A DNA stretch of 64,000 bases from Calliopum simillimum (taxonomy: Eukaryota; Arthropoda; Insecta; Diptera; Lauxaniidae), in the NCBI GenBank assembly GCA_951812925.1, contig OX638368.1, positions 162,240,492 through 162,304,491 of the forward strand, written 5' to 3'. Both the position numbers and the translations under genes were made by a program. The notes under the pieces are model-generated. The model was not told the DNA's origin. It saw only the letters and a program-made list of their open reading frames with translations, and did no database searches. Positions 23,766 through 36,086 of the stretch are shown piece after piece. Within the stretch, counting starts at the first letter, position 1. Each line of letters starts with the position of its first letter.

Positions 23766-26700
23766 TGCTAATGATACAGCTCCTTGCATTTATTGCTTAT
23801 TGCGTTTGTTTTACGCATAGCAATCGCTTTGTTTGTATACATATCTCGTTGTACCTGGTGGTTGATTGATGGCATAACATTCTCAACCAATCTCATAATT
23901 TCTTTTCATCAATAAAACAAAAAATTTAACTTTCATCGACCTTTCATGTTTTGGACTTTTCAAATTGTTTCGATATCGTTGACAGTAGCCTCGGTCATAT
24001 AAACCTTGTTCACTTGCTAGTGACTAACGACCAATCTAAGCACCATCCTACTTCAATTGTGGCTGCAAATTGTAAATTATTGCAGCTCTAAAGGAATAAG
24101 GTAAGGAGCGTTGTAACGATAGCGATAACATTAAGTCCACAAACTTTGAATGCAAATCATTTGAAATTGGACGAATTGTAATTTAGCCCTCTGCTGTGAC
24201 ATGGATCATGTAAACTTCATAAAGCGGTCGTGGAAATAGCAACCAAAAGACTAAATCTGTTGAAACAAAAACCACACAAAGTGGATAAGATGTGATAAGT
24301 TTCCTTTCTACGCGGCAGCGAACACACTTTTTCCATCGTTACTACGATTTACCCGTACAATATTTCAAAAAAAAAAAAACAACATGAAGAATTTCCGTAA
24401 AGATGTCGTTTTCTCCTTCCTCCTGCTCTGGTTCCTTGTGGTTTTTTGTTGGCTCAAGTAATAAAGATCCAAACAATGAATATTTTCCGTTGATAATGTT
24501 GAGCTGAACGTCAGTCGGTTGGTCGTTTTCGTATGTCGCATATTTTAAATGCAATTCGTGTTCATTTTGCAGCGCGACAAAGTTTCAAGTAGATTATGTA
24601 TGCGTTATATTAGAATCAAAGCCCCAATGTGAACTTTTTTGTTTCACTAGTCCAATTTATTTAATTTTTTTCTTTTTTTTTTTGTTCCTTGTTATTTTTG
24701 TGTTGAGCGTCGTACCGCCTTAGCTTGTTCTGCCATTTAGAGCGACAATGAAAACGTGAAAAAGGATATGCCAGCGCCAAGAGATATGGTATGGAAAAAA
24801 AAAGTAACGCATTACTCCTGTAACATAAATCCGTTTTCAAAGCTCCAACTCAAAATTTATGGCTTAGTGTAAAAGCGTAGCGTCGCGCAGCGCGATTGCG
24901 GTGGACAGTGGTGCATAGTAGAGCAAAATAAAGTTAGTGTAAAGAAATTTTGCATAAAGCCAGACATGACAAACATTTTACGAAAAATAATTGACAAACT
25001 ATTCATTTCAGTTTCAGCCTTAACTTCGTAAATGCATTTTTCTTTAAGACTTCGAAAAAATTTGGCAACACAACATTCACTGAATTCACTTGATTGTTTT
25101 TCGATAAAAAAAAAACATAAGAAAAAGTTTATGGTAAAGTGGTTAACTCTGAAAAGGACGATTTAATGAGAATAATTTTAACAAACTGAAACTTATTAAA
25201 GTATGAGGAAGAGAAAAACGGGTCCATTTCTTTTTGACCATCAGGAAAAATTTAGCAAAACTAAAAGTTGACACGTTTTTATAATAAAAAAGCAGGATTT
25301 TTGATAGAAAAGTATAAAACACAAAATATGAATTACTAAAAGTGAAATAAGCAGCATGCTCCAATGTCGATTTCGAATGAAAAAACAAAAAAAAAAAAAA
25401 ATGGGCGCAAGCGAGACAAATAGGCATGTAAGAATATTCTTCGACTAGGCATGAATGATAATCAGTCTGAGCCTTTTAATTTAGACTAGAAGCCAACATG
25501 AAACCATGACAGAAATTGAGCTCCATTCCTTAGAACCATCAATTCTCCGTCGATGCACTTGTGAGTTGCATTGTACTTAATTTTTTCCAGAATTTGTATC
25601 ATGACTTCAGAAACCTACCGTATTGCAATACCACGAAGCAATATGCAAGCCAAAATTTCAAACATAATAATGAATTTATCAACGCTCACACTCTGCAATA
25701 CTGTGGTTATTGCGACCCATTTATATCTAGAATTATAGCTATGAAATAAGACAATTCTCTTGAAATGATATTAAGATGGGTGTTGAAAAAATTCATTTAT
25801 TTGAATTGATCAACTTAAATTCAATACGAAAATATTTTTCTTGGATTTGATAGAATTCAAAAGAATTTATGGAATTTGTATGGCTAAGTTCGATTCACAT
25901 ACATATTTTCCAATCAAATATACACATAACTGACTATAGTAGTCATTTCTTTTTTTATGGATGAAGGTATTCATCATCCAGCCATCATTCCTTTCGTATC
26001 AAAATGGCTACCAGAACCACAGTGCAGCGATTGCGGGTATGGTAAATAAAGCGAATGCGTTTTTAAGTTTGTTTCCACAAGTACGAGTATTTATTGCTGC
26101 TGCATGACCTGAGAGCAAATATTCTCGATGTACATAAAAAGTGCTCCAATGAAGGCAGTGGCAAACTTTGGGAGGTTTATTAGTTGAAATCTGGTAAAAC
26201 ATTTTCATAAAACTGTCGTGCTCACTAATAATATTGGAATAGGGAAATTTCACATTAATTGGAATTAGGGTTTTTTTTTTTGTTCTTTCAAATTAACATA
26301 ATTTCAACAAAAATTGTATGTACCATTACGTTTCTAATTAATGATGATTTCGTAAAACGCATTTGTTGACAACATCCTCAAATTTAAGCAAACATCCTTT
26401 TCCTTTTTGATTTACCATTTAGAGTAAATTTTTCGTGAAGAACCTTAAAAATAGATGACTTATTGTCATTTTCTGTTACAAGTACTTAAATGCTAATGAT
26501 TAGTAATTTTTTCTCTCTTTTTGTCATATGTCTCTGTATGCACTATTTATATTCTTTAGTGCACATTTTAAGAGAATTGTGATATTTTTGTTATTTTTAA
26601 CATAACTCATTAGTCAATATGACAGATTCTAAGCGTACATATACTTTCTCATATGTATGTAATTAGGTGAGAAGACTATACAGATTTTATCTGAACTGTG

Positions 26701-27430
26701 ACGATAATGATGTAGTGGCTGCCAGAAAAACTTATTAAGAAAGATAGTAACATTTACTTAATTGAGTTTTCGTACAAATTCTACAGCTGGATTTCGAAAC
26801 AAAGAAATATGCCCAAAACGGAAATATTTTTTTGAATTTCTCAAAGTTTGACTCTCTTTATTTTGAGCTAAAAGTACAAAATCAAAGCAAATATCTGCAT
26901 ACAAGTTCTATTAATCAAAAACCATCTACATACATTGTAATAAATTACTGAAAATACTCATTAACTCAAACAACACCTTAAAGGAATTTCCAAAAGTAAT
27001 CTTATTTTTCAAACTGACAAATTAAGCAAATCTCCAATGTAAAGCCGACAAATTTCCCAATTTGTCATACAACACCGAAATGATATTAATCATCACACTA
27101 CGCACCTTGTGATTATCATAAATGCAAAACCCACTCAACAGTTTGTAGCACTTTGAGAGCAGAAATCCGTAAAAAAAACATATACTTTACCTGGCAGAAA
27201 CGAACAAAATCTGCAAACTTAAAGATGGCTAATTTTAGATCCTCGCCGTCAACATAAGTAATCAAAACTCGAGAATTGCGATGTGGAGCAATATATTTTG
27301 AAAATACCAACATTGGTTGAATTTGATAAGTCATAACATCCGCTCATAAGTCTATCTAGCAGTCTGTCCCACCGCATTTCACCGTTTATTTTCTAAACGT
27401 GTACATATTTACATATCTGTTTGTATGTAC
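23766..27430. other. Probably single-copy non-genic DNA
   Basis: This is the longest stretch without obvious transposon ends. It holds somewhat higher-GC text around 24000-24600, 24840-24910 (GCGTAGCGTCGCGCAGCGCG) and 25980-26260, but no supported exon. It may be intron or intergenic regulatory DNA. Confidence 0.4.
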
Positions 27431-27582
27431 CCCAGGAGAAAAGAAGTGCTTCAAAAAGCCTTGTGAAGTGTATCTTTATCACCAATAAGCGCTTTCGCTC
27501 CGTAAGAAATATTCTATCTTTTTGTAAGCACGCTTAAGCTTACCGCAGCCTTACTTTAAAAGGCGTTTTGAAAAGTGAAGTA

Positions 27583-29542
27583 GACTGATTCCATTTCAAT
27601 TCATACGGTGAGTGTGCACTTAGGTTTGCACATCAATTTCAAACTAGCAAAATATTTTTCTGCAATCAAAATAAGGGAACACGTATTTTTTTTTTAATGG
27701 TTTGGACCAAAATTGGGGATTTTATGGCGTTTTGTAGGAATTTTGCCGAAAATTTAATTTTGAAAAATTCATGAAGTTTAACCGTTTTTTCAACGGCATT
27801 TCTTTATTTATGAACTGATTTACATGAATCAATATTTATTTGGTGCACAATGAAATTCTTTTAAGTAATAATTAAAAAAAAAATTTCTTTAACCCTTACT
27901 TTCCTTAAAATTGATGTTTATATTTTAAATAAAAATGCTAATTTTCTCAAAAACACAATCTTTTTTTCTCGAAAATTTGCACAGTGATAGTAAAGCACGT
28001 GTTCTTTATTCCAGTAATGACAGTTTTCTTGATATTTTTGTTATAAGTGCAAAATTTGCAATTTTTAACGTTAATATTGAGTTCTTCTATACAAAATGAA
28101 TAAAAAAAATTACACAGTTCAGTTTTCACTTTCCTAGACGGTTTTGCGATACTGATTCCGAAAATGGCACTTACATTCTTCTACCATTTTTGGTTTTCAA
28201 GATATCTTGAAAAACTTTATAAAACCCATAAATTTGAAAAAAACCGAATTCTTTATTTTTGAGGCACAAAATTCATTTATAGTAAGTTAGATGGAACTTA
28301 AATATACTCACGGTATAGAAAACCAAGCATTGTTTGTGTTTTTTGCAATTTGACCGTACCTTGGCTTTTGTTTTTCTTCAAAAGTTCTTTGGATTTTTAT
28401 AAGTTTCTTTTTCGATTGCTTCATGTAATTTCGCGACACATCATAGTCTGTGAAATGACCACACGGCTGCTATCCAGACTGCTTGTGAGTTTCTAACTCA
28501 AGTGCTAAAACTGACACCAGCTATTCAATTAAAAATTTTGCTGTTGATGAAATTTATTCCTTTAGAATAAACAAAATTAAACAGTGGAAAAATGCAAAGA
28601 AATGCAAAAGTATTCAAAAATGCCATGTTTGGAAGAGTGAGGGAACCAGAGGGTTAACTTCTTGTTATATAGCCAGAACTGCACAACACAATTACACGAA
28701 AGTAATCGAAAAAAAAAAATAATAAAAATTCCGAGAACTTTCGAAGAAAAACAAAAGCCAAGGTACGGTCAAATCGCAAAAAACACAAACAATGCTTGGT
28801 TTTCTATACCGTGAGTATATTTAAGTTCCATCTAACTTACTATAAATGAATTTTGTGTCTCAAAAATAAAGAATTCGGTTTTTTTCAAATTTATGGGTTT
28901 TATCAAGTTTTTCAAGATATCTTGAAAACCAAAAATGGTAGAAGAATGTAAGTGCCATTTTCGGAATCAGTATCGCAAAACCGTCTAGGAAAGTGAAAAC
29001 TGAACTGGGTAATTTTTTTTTATTCGTTTTGTATAGAAGAACTCAATATTAACGTTAAAAATTGCAAATTTTGCACTTATAACAAAAATATCAAGAAAAC
29101 TGCCATTACTGGAATAAAGAACACGTGCTTTACTATCACTGTGCAAATTTTCGAGAGAAAAAAAGATTGTGTTTTTGAGAAAATTAGCATTTTTATTTAA
29201 AATATAAACATCAATTTTAAGGAAAGTAAGGGTTAAAGAAATTTTTTTTTTAATTATTACTTAAAAGAATTTCATTGTGCACCAAATAAATTTTGATTCA
29301 TGTAAATCAGTTGATAAATAAAGAAATGCGGCTAAAAAACCGATTAAACTTCATGAATTTTTCAAAATTAAATTTTCGGCAAAATTCCTACAAAACGCCA
29401 TAAAATCCCCAATTTTGATCCAAGCCAAAAAAAAAAAAATACGTGTTCCCTTATTTTGATTGTAGAAAAATATTTTGCTAGTTTGAAGTTGATTTGCAAA
29501 CCTAAGTGCACACTCACCGTATGAATTGAAATGGAATCAGTC
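27583..29542. repeat. 1.96 kb near-perfect foldback
   Basis: Arms of about 850 bases (27583-28440 and 28690-29542), ends GACTGATTCCATTTCAATTC and its inverse, with a unique spacer of about 250 bases. The arms differ only by scattered substitutions and small indels. No transposase remnant is visible. A transcript across it would form a very long dsRNA. Confidence 0.85.
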
Positions 29543-29604
29543 AATAAAGAAATGTTGAATAAAAAATATTTCAATAAAAAAAAATAAAGCAAAAAAAAAT
29601 TTTT

Positions 29605-29645
29605 TAAAAATCTACCGGGCTGGGTTCGAACCAATGTTGTTCTTA
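29605..29645 (-). tRNA. tRNA-like remnant module 4 (T-arm only)
   Basis: CATTGGTTCGAACCCAGCCC on the minus strand is a perfect T-arm/B-box text followed by T-tracts. The A-box half expected from copy 1 of the family is deleted. Confidence 0.42.
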
Positions 29646-29751
29646 ATTCAGCTTTACAAAAAATCAATGTGTAAGTGCATCTAAATTTCTATGGGGATAA
29701 GCGCTTTTAAAGTGCTTGCATCAGAAGCGCTAGAAATTTTTCCTCTTGGGT

Positions 29752-30285
29752 AGATACCTTTGTGCATTTATGTGCGTATGCTATCGATCGTTAGATCGTT
29801 TTGGCTGTTTATATCATCCATCTCTTCCATTGCACGTTGCGTATAATGTTCTCAGTCTGATGTAGTTTTGAGTTGTATATTATTGGGGGAGCCAAAAATA
29901 AAGGCAGCGCAATACTAACGATCAAAAGGGATTTGGCGTAGTGTGGTGTACCGCATCCCACGGTGTATGGTACGGTTACGTGCCGTAGGTCGGAACTACG
30001 TATGGACGCGTCGAAGGTGGCGATGTTTGTTGCAACAATTCAGCGAATTGCATTTTACAGCACGTACGCTGGTATTTTTGTTTTGACTCCCAGTGATTTG
30101 GGAGCGGGGTTTGTAAATATTTTGAAATATTTTTCATATTCGCCGGCATAATTGAGACAGGTGCAAGTTCGAAATGTACGAATGTGAATTGCAAAAACTT
30201 ATACTGTGAAGGAAGCATTTCTCGAACTTAAAATGTTGTTTGTGTTTTAAAACTTTTTACGTCTGTATATATTCAGGCCTATCAC
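29752..30285. other. Unassigned higher-GC stretch
   Basis: Less AT-rich than its surroundings, with GTATGGTACGGTTACGTGCC and CTATCGATCGTTAGATCG. The open frames on both strands at 29963-30218 have no domains. It could be single-copy regulatory DNA. Confidence 0.35.
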
Positions 30286-30287
30286 TG

Positions 30288-30572
30288 AATCCATCGTAGA
30301 TACGAATTTCGTGAAATCTACGAAAGTGCTATCATTGAATTCGAATTGCTACGACGTGAATTCAAAATTCGTCGATTGGGATCACTTACTCCATCCGAAA
30401 CTCAAATTTTTTTTTTTAATTTCCGACGAATAAATTTGACTACCGAAGAAATATCATTATTTTATTAATGAAGTACTTCAAACTCCACGAATTTCGAAGT
30501 TACGTTCATAATTTCTTGTAATCAATAATAGCATTTTCGTAGAACTCACGAAATTTGTATCTACGATGGATT
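30288..30572. mobile_element. 285 bp hairpin MITE, AATCCATCGTAGATACG ends
   Basis: Inverted ends AATCCATCGTAGATACG and its near inverse, with continued inverted similarity (AATTTCGTGA, TACGAAAGTGCTATC) into the body. No clear target duplication. Confidence 0.7.
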
Positions 30573-31157
30573 TATTTGCCTTTTGTTTGCAACATGATTA
30601 TTTCTTTTGATCTAAATAAAAGCAGCATTTATCTTAATCTGAACTATTTCTCATCAGAATTAGTCACTATATAGGAAAGAAAAATTTTCCATCACAACTT
30701 TTTTAGCAAATTTATTTGGAAAAATCACTTTTGAGTTTCATGAAAGGATCCAGATCCAGGAACAATTTTTCAATTTTCTGTTTTTGCAGAAAAGTGGATG
30801 AAAACAAACGTTTTCCAAGGGCACTTTTTTTCTAAAAAGTCACATGACAATTTTTTCAACTTTAGTTTGTGCTTTTATTTACACTCACTAGGTGGTCAAA
30901 AAAATTGCATCGATTTTTCGCGAAAACACTATTTTGACACTCTGAAGTTCCATGCACATAACTTGGAAAAAAAAAATGTTTCCTCAAAACTAATAATGAA
31001 CAGTCTCTATATTGAGCATTCACAGTTCTGTAAATTTTTATAAAAATCTGAGGACCCAACTGCAAATTTCGGAAAATTTTAGATGGAAAGGGTCTGTAGT
31101 TTATCTCGATTTATGTAGGTATATTTCAAAAAGATTAAAAAATCAAAAAAATTATTG

Positions 31158-31292
31158 AGGGGATTCCTGAAAACGTGTAAAAGCCTCGAAAACCTCGCAA
31201 GCTCGTAAAAGTTGTCAAAATCAATACAAAGTTTGCCAGTTTTACGAGTTTACGAGGTTTTCGATGCTTTTACACGTTTTCAGGAATCGCCT
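31158..31292. mobile_element. 135 bp hairpin MITE, AGGGGATTCCTGAAAACG ends
   Basis: The arms AGGGGATTCCTGAAAACGTG and inverse continue through AAAAGC.TCGAAAACCTCG to a short loop near 31225. A compact perfect-looking hairpin with no coding capacity. Confidence 0.68.
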
Positions 31293-31294
31293 TA

Positions 31295-32411
31295 TTATAT
31301 TAAATTCAAGTAAAAAATTAATTTTTTTTACTTTTATTCTTAAAAGTTTTCTGGAAAAGTTTTTTAAAGAAGTTTTTTTTTTATTTATTTTACTCTGAAA
31401 AGTTTAAGATTAAAATTTTCATAATCTTTCATGCAAAAAAGTTTTCAAAAACTTTTACTTCTAAAACTTTTTAAATAAAAGTTCATGAGTTTCAAGGTCT
31501 TGTTTTTATTGCTTATTCACCCTAAGTGAGGTACGAGCACGAATATCCATCAAGCGACGTACGATACAACGCAAATCGCAATTTTACTTTGAAATGAAAA
31601 CACATGTCCACGTTATGTATTACGTGAACATTTTTCATCCACGTATCTGCAATGTCATACAGTTCAGAATGCTGAAAATTATCCACTTCAAGTGATGCAT
31701 AATTAACAACTTAATTAATACCTTTATGAATTTTTGGACACGATACAGCTGTTCCAGAAATTTCAAATGTCACAAACACCTCAAGAAAGTTGCAAGCATG
31801 AGATGATACATATTTCACATGAATTCGTGCAAGCATACGGCTAATTTGTAGTAGAAAATTCAACTTTCCAAGTTTTTTTATGTTAATTAGCAGCATTTTA
31901 TTTTTGCTTTCGCAAGAACCGCAAGGGAAAGCAAGGTGTAAATCGTACACAGAATTTGAAATTATCACGCGAAGTAGTTTTTTATTTCAAAAAATTAAAC
32001 ATGCACTTTAGTTGTCACACTTGTCATCGAACATATGTCAGCTATATCCTGTGCCAGAAAATAATCTGAACATAACAGAAAACTAGCTCCGAGCACATAT
32101 TGCATTCGAATGCTTGTGGCTTGAGCCATTTGACATTTATTCGAAAGTTGAATGGAATTGAGAACATTTTTTTTCAAGCTATTGAGCGTGGTCTAGACTT
32201 CAAAGTCGTACTCTATAACCCGCTAGAAGTTTCGCGCAGCTTTTTTGCAGTTTTATGATTTTTAACTTCAGTTTTTCAATGCTTAAGCATTTGTAAAGAC
32301 AATGTAAGTTACTGCCTTTTTTGGTAATGCCAAAAACAGGACTTGATACTTCGAATATTCCTAATTCATGGTGTAGCATAAGAAATTATAAAGAAGCAGT
32401 AGATCCCTGCT
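31295..32411. other. Unassigned AT-rich stretch
   Basis: Runs of AAAGTTTT/AAAAACTTTT near 31330-31480 form weak inverted repeats. The minus-strand frames at 31711-32177 show no recognisable features. Confidence 0.4.
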
Positions 32412-32412
32412 A

Positions 32413-33150
32413 CACGGAGAAAAATATGTATAATAATTTTTACTATATTGGCTAGTCGAAAAATTAAAGTAATCAACACTAAATTTCAAGTATAAATTAC
32501 CTTACGTATGAACTATTTGATGGGTCCGTAAAGTCACATTTACAAATAAAATGTAGTTAAATAATAAAGGAATATTTACTACAAATTTCCTACATTTGAC
32601 TAAATGTTAGGTAATTTGCACTTTCAGAAAAAAAATGTGTGGTCATTTTGAATTTATGATTCTAGTCAAAATAACTTTATTTTTTTCACGCACAAAAATG
32701 AGTATCATAATTTTCACCTTACGCGAGTAAGGTAAGTACCACAAAAATATAGAGTCATTTTGACTTTTATAATTTTAGTAACAATTTATATTTTTGGACA
32801 AACATTTTCTTCATATACAAATTTTTTTGCTTCTACATCATATGCGGAAACAGCCCAGTGGATATGTATCTGACTACCATTCGGAAGGGCCAAGGTTCGT
32901 ATCCCGGCGCCGGTCAGTTCATTTTTTTTTTTTTTGTTTTTTTTTTTTTTTGTTTGAACTATACAGTAAGGTAAATATCACGCCAATTTTTTCATTAAAA
33001 TTACTAGACTGTGAGGTCATTCGAACAATCTGAATTGACTAAAACAGTAAGATAAATCTTACTTCGGTGTAAAGTTGTCACTATTCTGACTTGAAAATCT
33101 AGTAAAATTTATTAGAAATAAAGTAGCTGGTACTATTTTTTTTCTCCGTG
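32413..33150. mobile_element. TIR element CACGGAGAAAA with tRNA-like module
   Basis: CACGGAGAAAA and its inverse lie 738 bases apart with TA on both outer sides. The body holds repeated TTTTGA..TTTATGATT and GTAAGGTAA phrases and a plus-strand tRNA-like module at 32843-32915. No transposase frame. Confidence 0.6.
32843..32915 (+). tRNA. tRNA-like pseudogene / Pol III promoter module 5
   Basis: CAGCCCAGTGGATATG (A box) and AAGGTTCGTATCCC (B box) are 30 bases apart. Between them TCTGA-CTACCAT-TCGGA folds as a 5-bp anticodon stem with a 7-base loop (ACC at the anticodon position). The T-stem is partly mispaired. A T15 run, G, and more T follow directly. It is the best preserved of the five modules but still not a standard tRNA. 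Confidence 0.55.
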
Positions 33151-33152
33151 TA

Positions 33153-34756
33153 AGATCTTAATAAATTACTATATTGGTTGTTCCACCTAAACAAGAATTT
33201 ATTTTATTTTTCAGCTATAGACATCGCAAATTCGAAAAAAAAAAATAAAAAAAAATTAGTTTAGAATCATAGATTTCCTCCTCCTCAGAAAATCGCATAA
33301 ATTAGCAATAAAATTTTACGTTCGTCATATATTTGACCAAAATGAATGTAAAGTTTTAAGTTATTTTCAATACAAGAAAAAAATGTAACACCCTTTCCTC
33401 ATGGAACACTAAAAAGGTCCGTGAATAGCAATAAATGAAATTCCACTGTTAAATGATAAAAATCAGCATCAAACATGGGCTGAGGCGCTAAAAAACAATG
33501 GAAATCGCCAAAATAACTGACACAACAGTCGTAATATAACACGGCGACAACATTATGCTAAACAAAAATGATTCCGTAACGTAACGTTACTTAAGACGGA
33601 ATGATGTTTGAGAGACAATGAGACCGAAGTAAAAGAAAAAATAAAATGCCATAAAATAAAACTGAAGGAAACGGCATGGAAAACTATGTCCAATTTCTTT
33701 TGCCGAAAGAGTGGTGGTGTACGATTTCTGTCCCCGTCTTCACGCTATGTCGGCGAAAATTTGGAATGGGTTGTGTGTAGAAAAGGGGTGTTACGTCCTC
33801 TAAATGTATTGATGCTGATTTTGACAATTTGTTGTTGCTTTTGTAGTGCTTGTTTTGCTATAAACTAGCCAAAGATTGTTACATGCATTCTCTGCACCCT
33901 GGAACACACTACGCTTAAGAGTTGCAAGCAGGACAAAAAAACTGTAAGATTCTTTTGCTCATAAATGTGCAAAAAAGGGTTTTGTTTAGCGTTTTTTAAA
34001 TCTAAAAACAATTGGCATCTATTTTTTTAGGAATTGTTGTTTTTTTTTTTTTTGATTTCTTCTCAGAAGAATTTGGCATGGATTTCGACGCGTGTTTGTG
34101 TAACAAATTTATCCTTTTTTATGGGACATATATTTTGTCTGAATCTGTGCGTTTGGCTGTTTGTGTGAGGTTTTTAACTATTTGATTATTCGGTTTTTAT
34201 TGTTCCGACCTTAGTTTGCACCTCAATTTGTCTTCGCAAATGTGAAAAATGTGGAAATTAGTTGGCGTTTTATGTAGGTTGATGCGTATGTTGGAGTATC
34301 TGAAGAAATGTTGTTGATGTTTCATCAATCACTCGATGTGTCACACCTATCAGTGAAATTCGTCGAGGCGTATGAATGCAGCAGCAGCAGCAGATACACC
34401 CAAAAATGTCACCAACAGAGTTAAGTTTAATTCAGAAAAACTTGTGATTTTTGTGCGAATAATAGTAAGATAACCCTTTTTAGTATTGGGAAAGCATGAC
34501 TGGATCTGTTATTTTGTGAAGAAATTTGTTGTTTACACATGTGGAATATTTCTTTCTGGACTTTTAATGTTCACCCATTAAATTGATTATCATAGTAAAT
34601 TTGCTTTAAATTAACAACGTAATGTTCACGCGTTTCTTTGTTAACATTTCCTTTGATGGCTTCCGTTTAAACCTTAAATATAGTCAACTAAAGACTTTCC
34701 CCCTAAAATTATCATTATCTTAAATTACCATAACAATTATTAACTTAATATTTTCA
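33153..34756. other. Unassigned stretch
   Basis: A frame at 33608-33868 ends in a Cys/hydrophobic run with no start context or domain. GCAGCAGCAGCAGCAG at about 34378 is a microsatellite. No transposon ends seen. Confidence 0.35.
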
Positions 34757-35109
34757 TCAGTTAATACACAAACGGATATACTGTAGCATTTCCGTACAGA
34801 ACTGCCCCACGAATATAATTTTCCTTACAATCAATGAATTGACGTCCTGTTCAACGTCTTTATCCTTACGTTTCTTTGTGCTACTTTGGGTCATTAATGC
34901 CAGACCATTGGTCACTTGTCCATTTTCGTTGCTTTGATGCGATGGCGGCACGCATCCTGTAATCGTATTTTGCAAATTTGAATTGACTTTGATTTTTTCG
35001 CATCACTTTCATTTTCGTTGCCAATTTCAATTTCTTCGTTCCACATAATTAACCCTGCTGGTTCTGTAGTGATTCCGCACAGAATCTGCATTAATGGCCA
35101 CAGGCACAT
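34757..35109 (-). CDS. Possible coding exon(s), minus strand, unknown gene
   Basis: On the minus strand a stretch of higher GC holds two overlapping open frames. One includes EEIEIGNENESDAKKSK. The other includes CVPPSHQSNENGQVTNG and a KKRK basic patch. GATTACAG precedes the second block and GTAAGG follows NSLI, so an exon of roughly 34820-34950 can be proposed. The frame change between the two blocks is unexplained: it could be a splice, a decayed exon or chance. No family is recognised. Confidence 0.22.
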
Positions 35110-35529
35110 TTACGAATGATAATACAAATATTTTTGTAAGAAAATCACAAATCAACATTCGTTTGGTCATTATTGATTCAGTGTATTCGGGGCTCTTACA
35201 TTTACATTTCTATTTCAATGTACGTAGTTTTAGTAGGAATTTGTTTTTTATTTATGTAATGGATGTGAAAAAATAATCGTATTTATGAGTAGTAAAGTAT
35301 GTATTTTGCAACCCTGATACTACTGAATTGCTATCCAGCCAATATGCCAAATTAATAAATAGTAATTGACGAAAATAAAATATACATAGCATAGTCAATT
35401 TTCTAGCAAGCGCTATTCGCTCTATTTTAGATTCTGTAGAGCAGAGGTTGGAAGATTTCAAAGGGCATGAACATGACTCGACCAATTCTGGCAGCCTTTT
35501 GTTCTTTATGGCTTCGATCGTTTTAACTA

Positions 35530-36084
35530 AGGACTGCCCTATCAAAATTTGATACTCTTATTCCTTAAGATTATGATTTACCTGATGATCGTGCAGATCG
35601 AAATATGGATGCAATTTTTTCTATATAACATGACGATTACAAAAATATATAACACTTGGTAAACAAACTTCAAACGATAAAGATGTCTAGCAATCAAGAA
35701 AAAACAGCGCGAACTCATTTTGTACACTTACTTGCAAAAACCAGAATTAAAATACTCAGCCATAGCTAAAAAAATAGGTGCATCAAAAATCAATGTCTAA
35801 AGGGATATTTCGAATTATTGAAAGGGTCAACTTATTACGCGGAAAAATTGTACAGGTAGAAAAGCCAGTATAGACCCACAGTTGTTGAGAATGGGGAAGC
35901 GCCTTTTTAAGCAGAATCCTAACACTTCGGAGCGAGATATGGCTGCCAGAGTGTAAGTATTGTAAGGTTATTTATGTTTTTTATACTACGCATTAATAAA
36001 TAAAAAAACAAAATTTAAAAAAAGTTCATGACGTATTTTTTTATAAATGAAAAACAAAGTATCAAATTTATCTGGGGCAGTCCT
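35530..36084 (+). mobile_element. Internally deleted Tc1/mariner-family element
   Basis: AGGACTGCCC and its inverse (GGGGCAGTCCT), with matching ATCAAA.TTTGATACT sub-ends, are flanked by TA on both sides. In between, 35683-35953 encodes, with frameshifts, a transposase N-terminus: LQKPELKYSAIAKKIGASK, RDISNYWKGQLITRK, CTGRKA and LFKQNPNTSERDMAARV. These are the helix-turn-helix and GRP-like linker of Tc1/mariner DNA-binding domains. The catalytic half is missing altogether. Confidence 0.78.
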
Positions 36085-36086
36085 TA

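Larger units (their letters stand above)
27431..29750. mobile_element. AAGCGCTT-rich element (family copy 2) split by a 1.96 kb hairpin
   Basis: CCCAGGAGAAAAGAAGTGC at the left and (inverse) CCCAAGAGGAAAAATTTC at the right. The left part (27431-27580) parallels 15808-15990 and the right part (29545-29750) parallels 16010-16312, so the hairpin at 27583-29542 is an insertion into a copy of the same family. A T-arm/B-box GGTTCGAACC survives near 29621. Imperfect 8-base matches (TATGTACC, TAGATACC) adjoin the ends. Confidence 0.62.

Noticed and set aside
12637..32915. Calling any of the five tRNA-like segments a functional tRNA gene
   Set aside because: Stems are mispaired, one has a long insert, and two keep only the B-box half; they are annotated as pseudogene-like modules.
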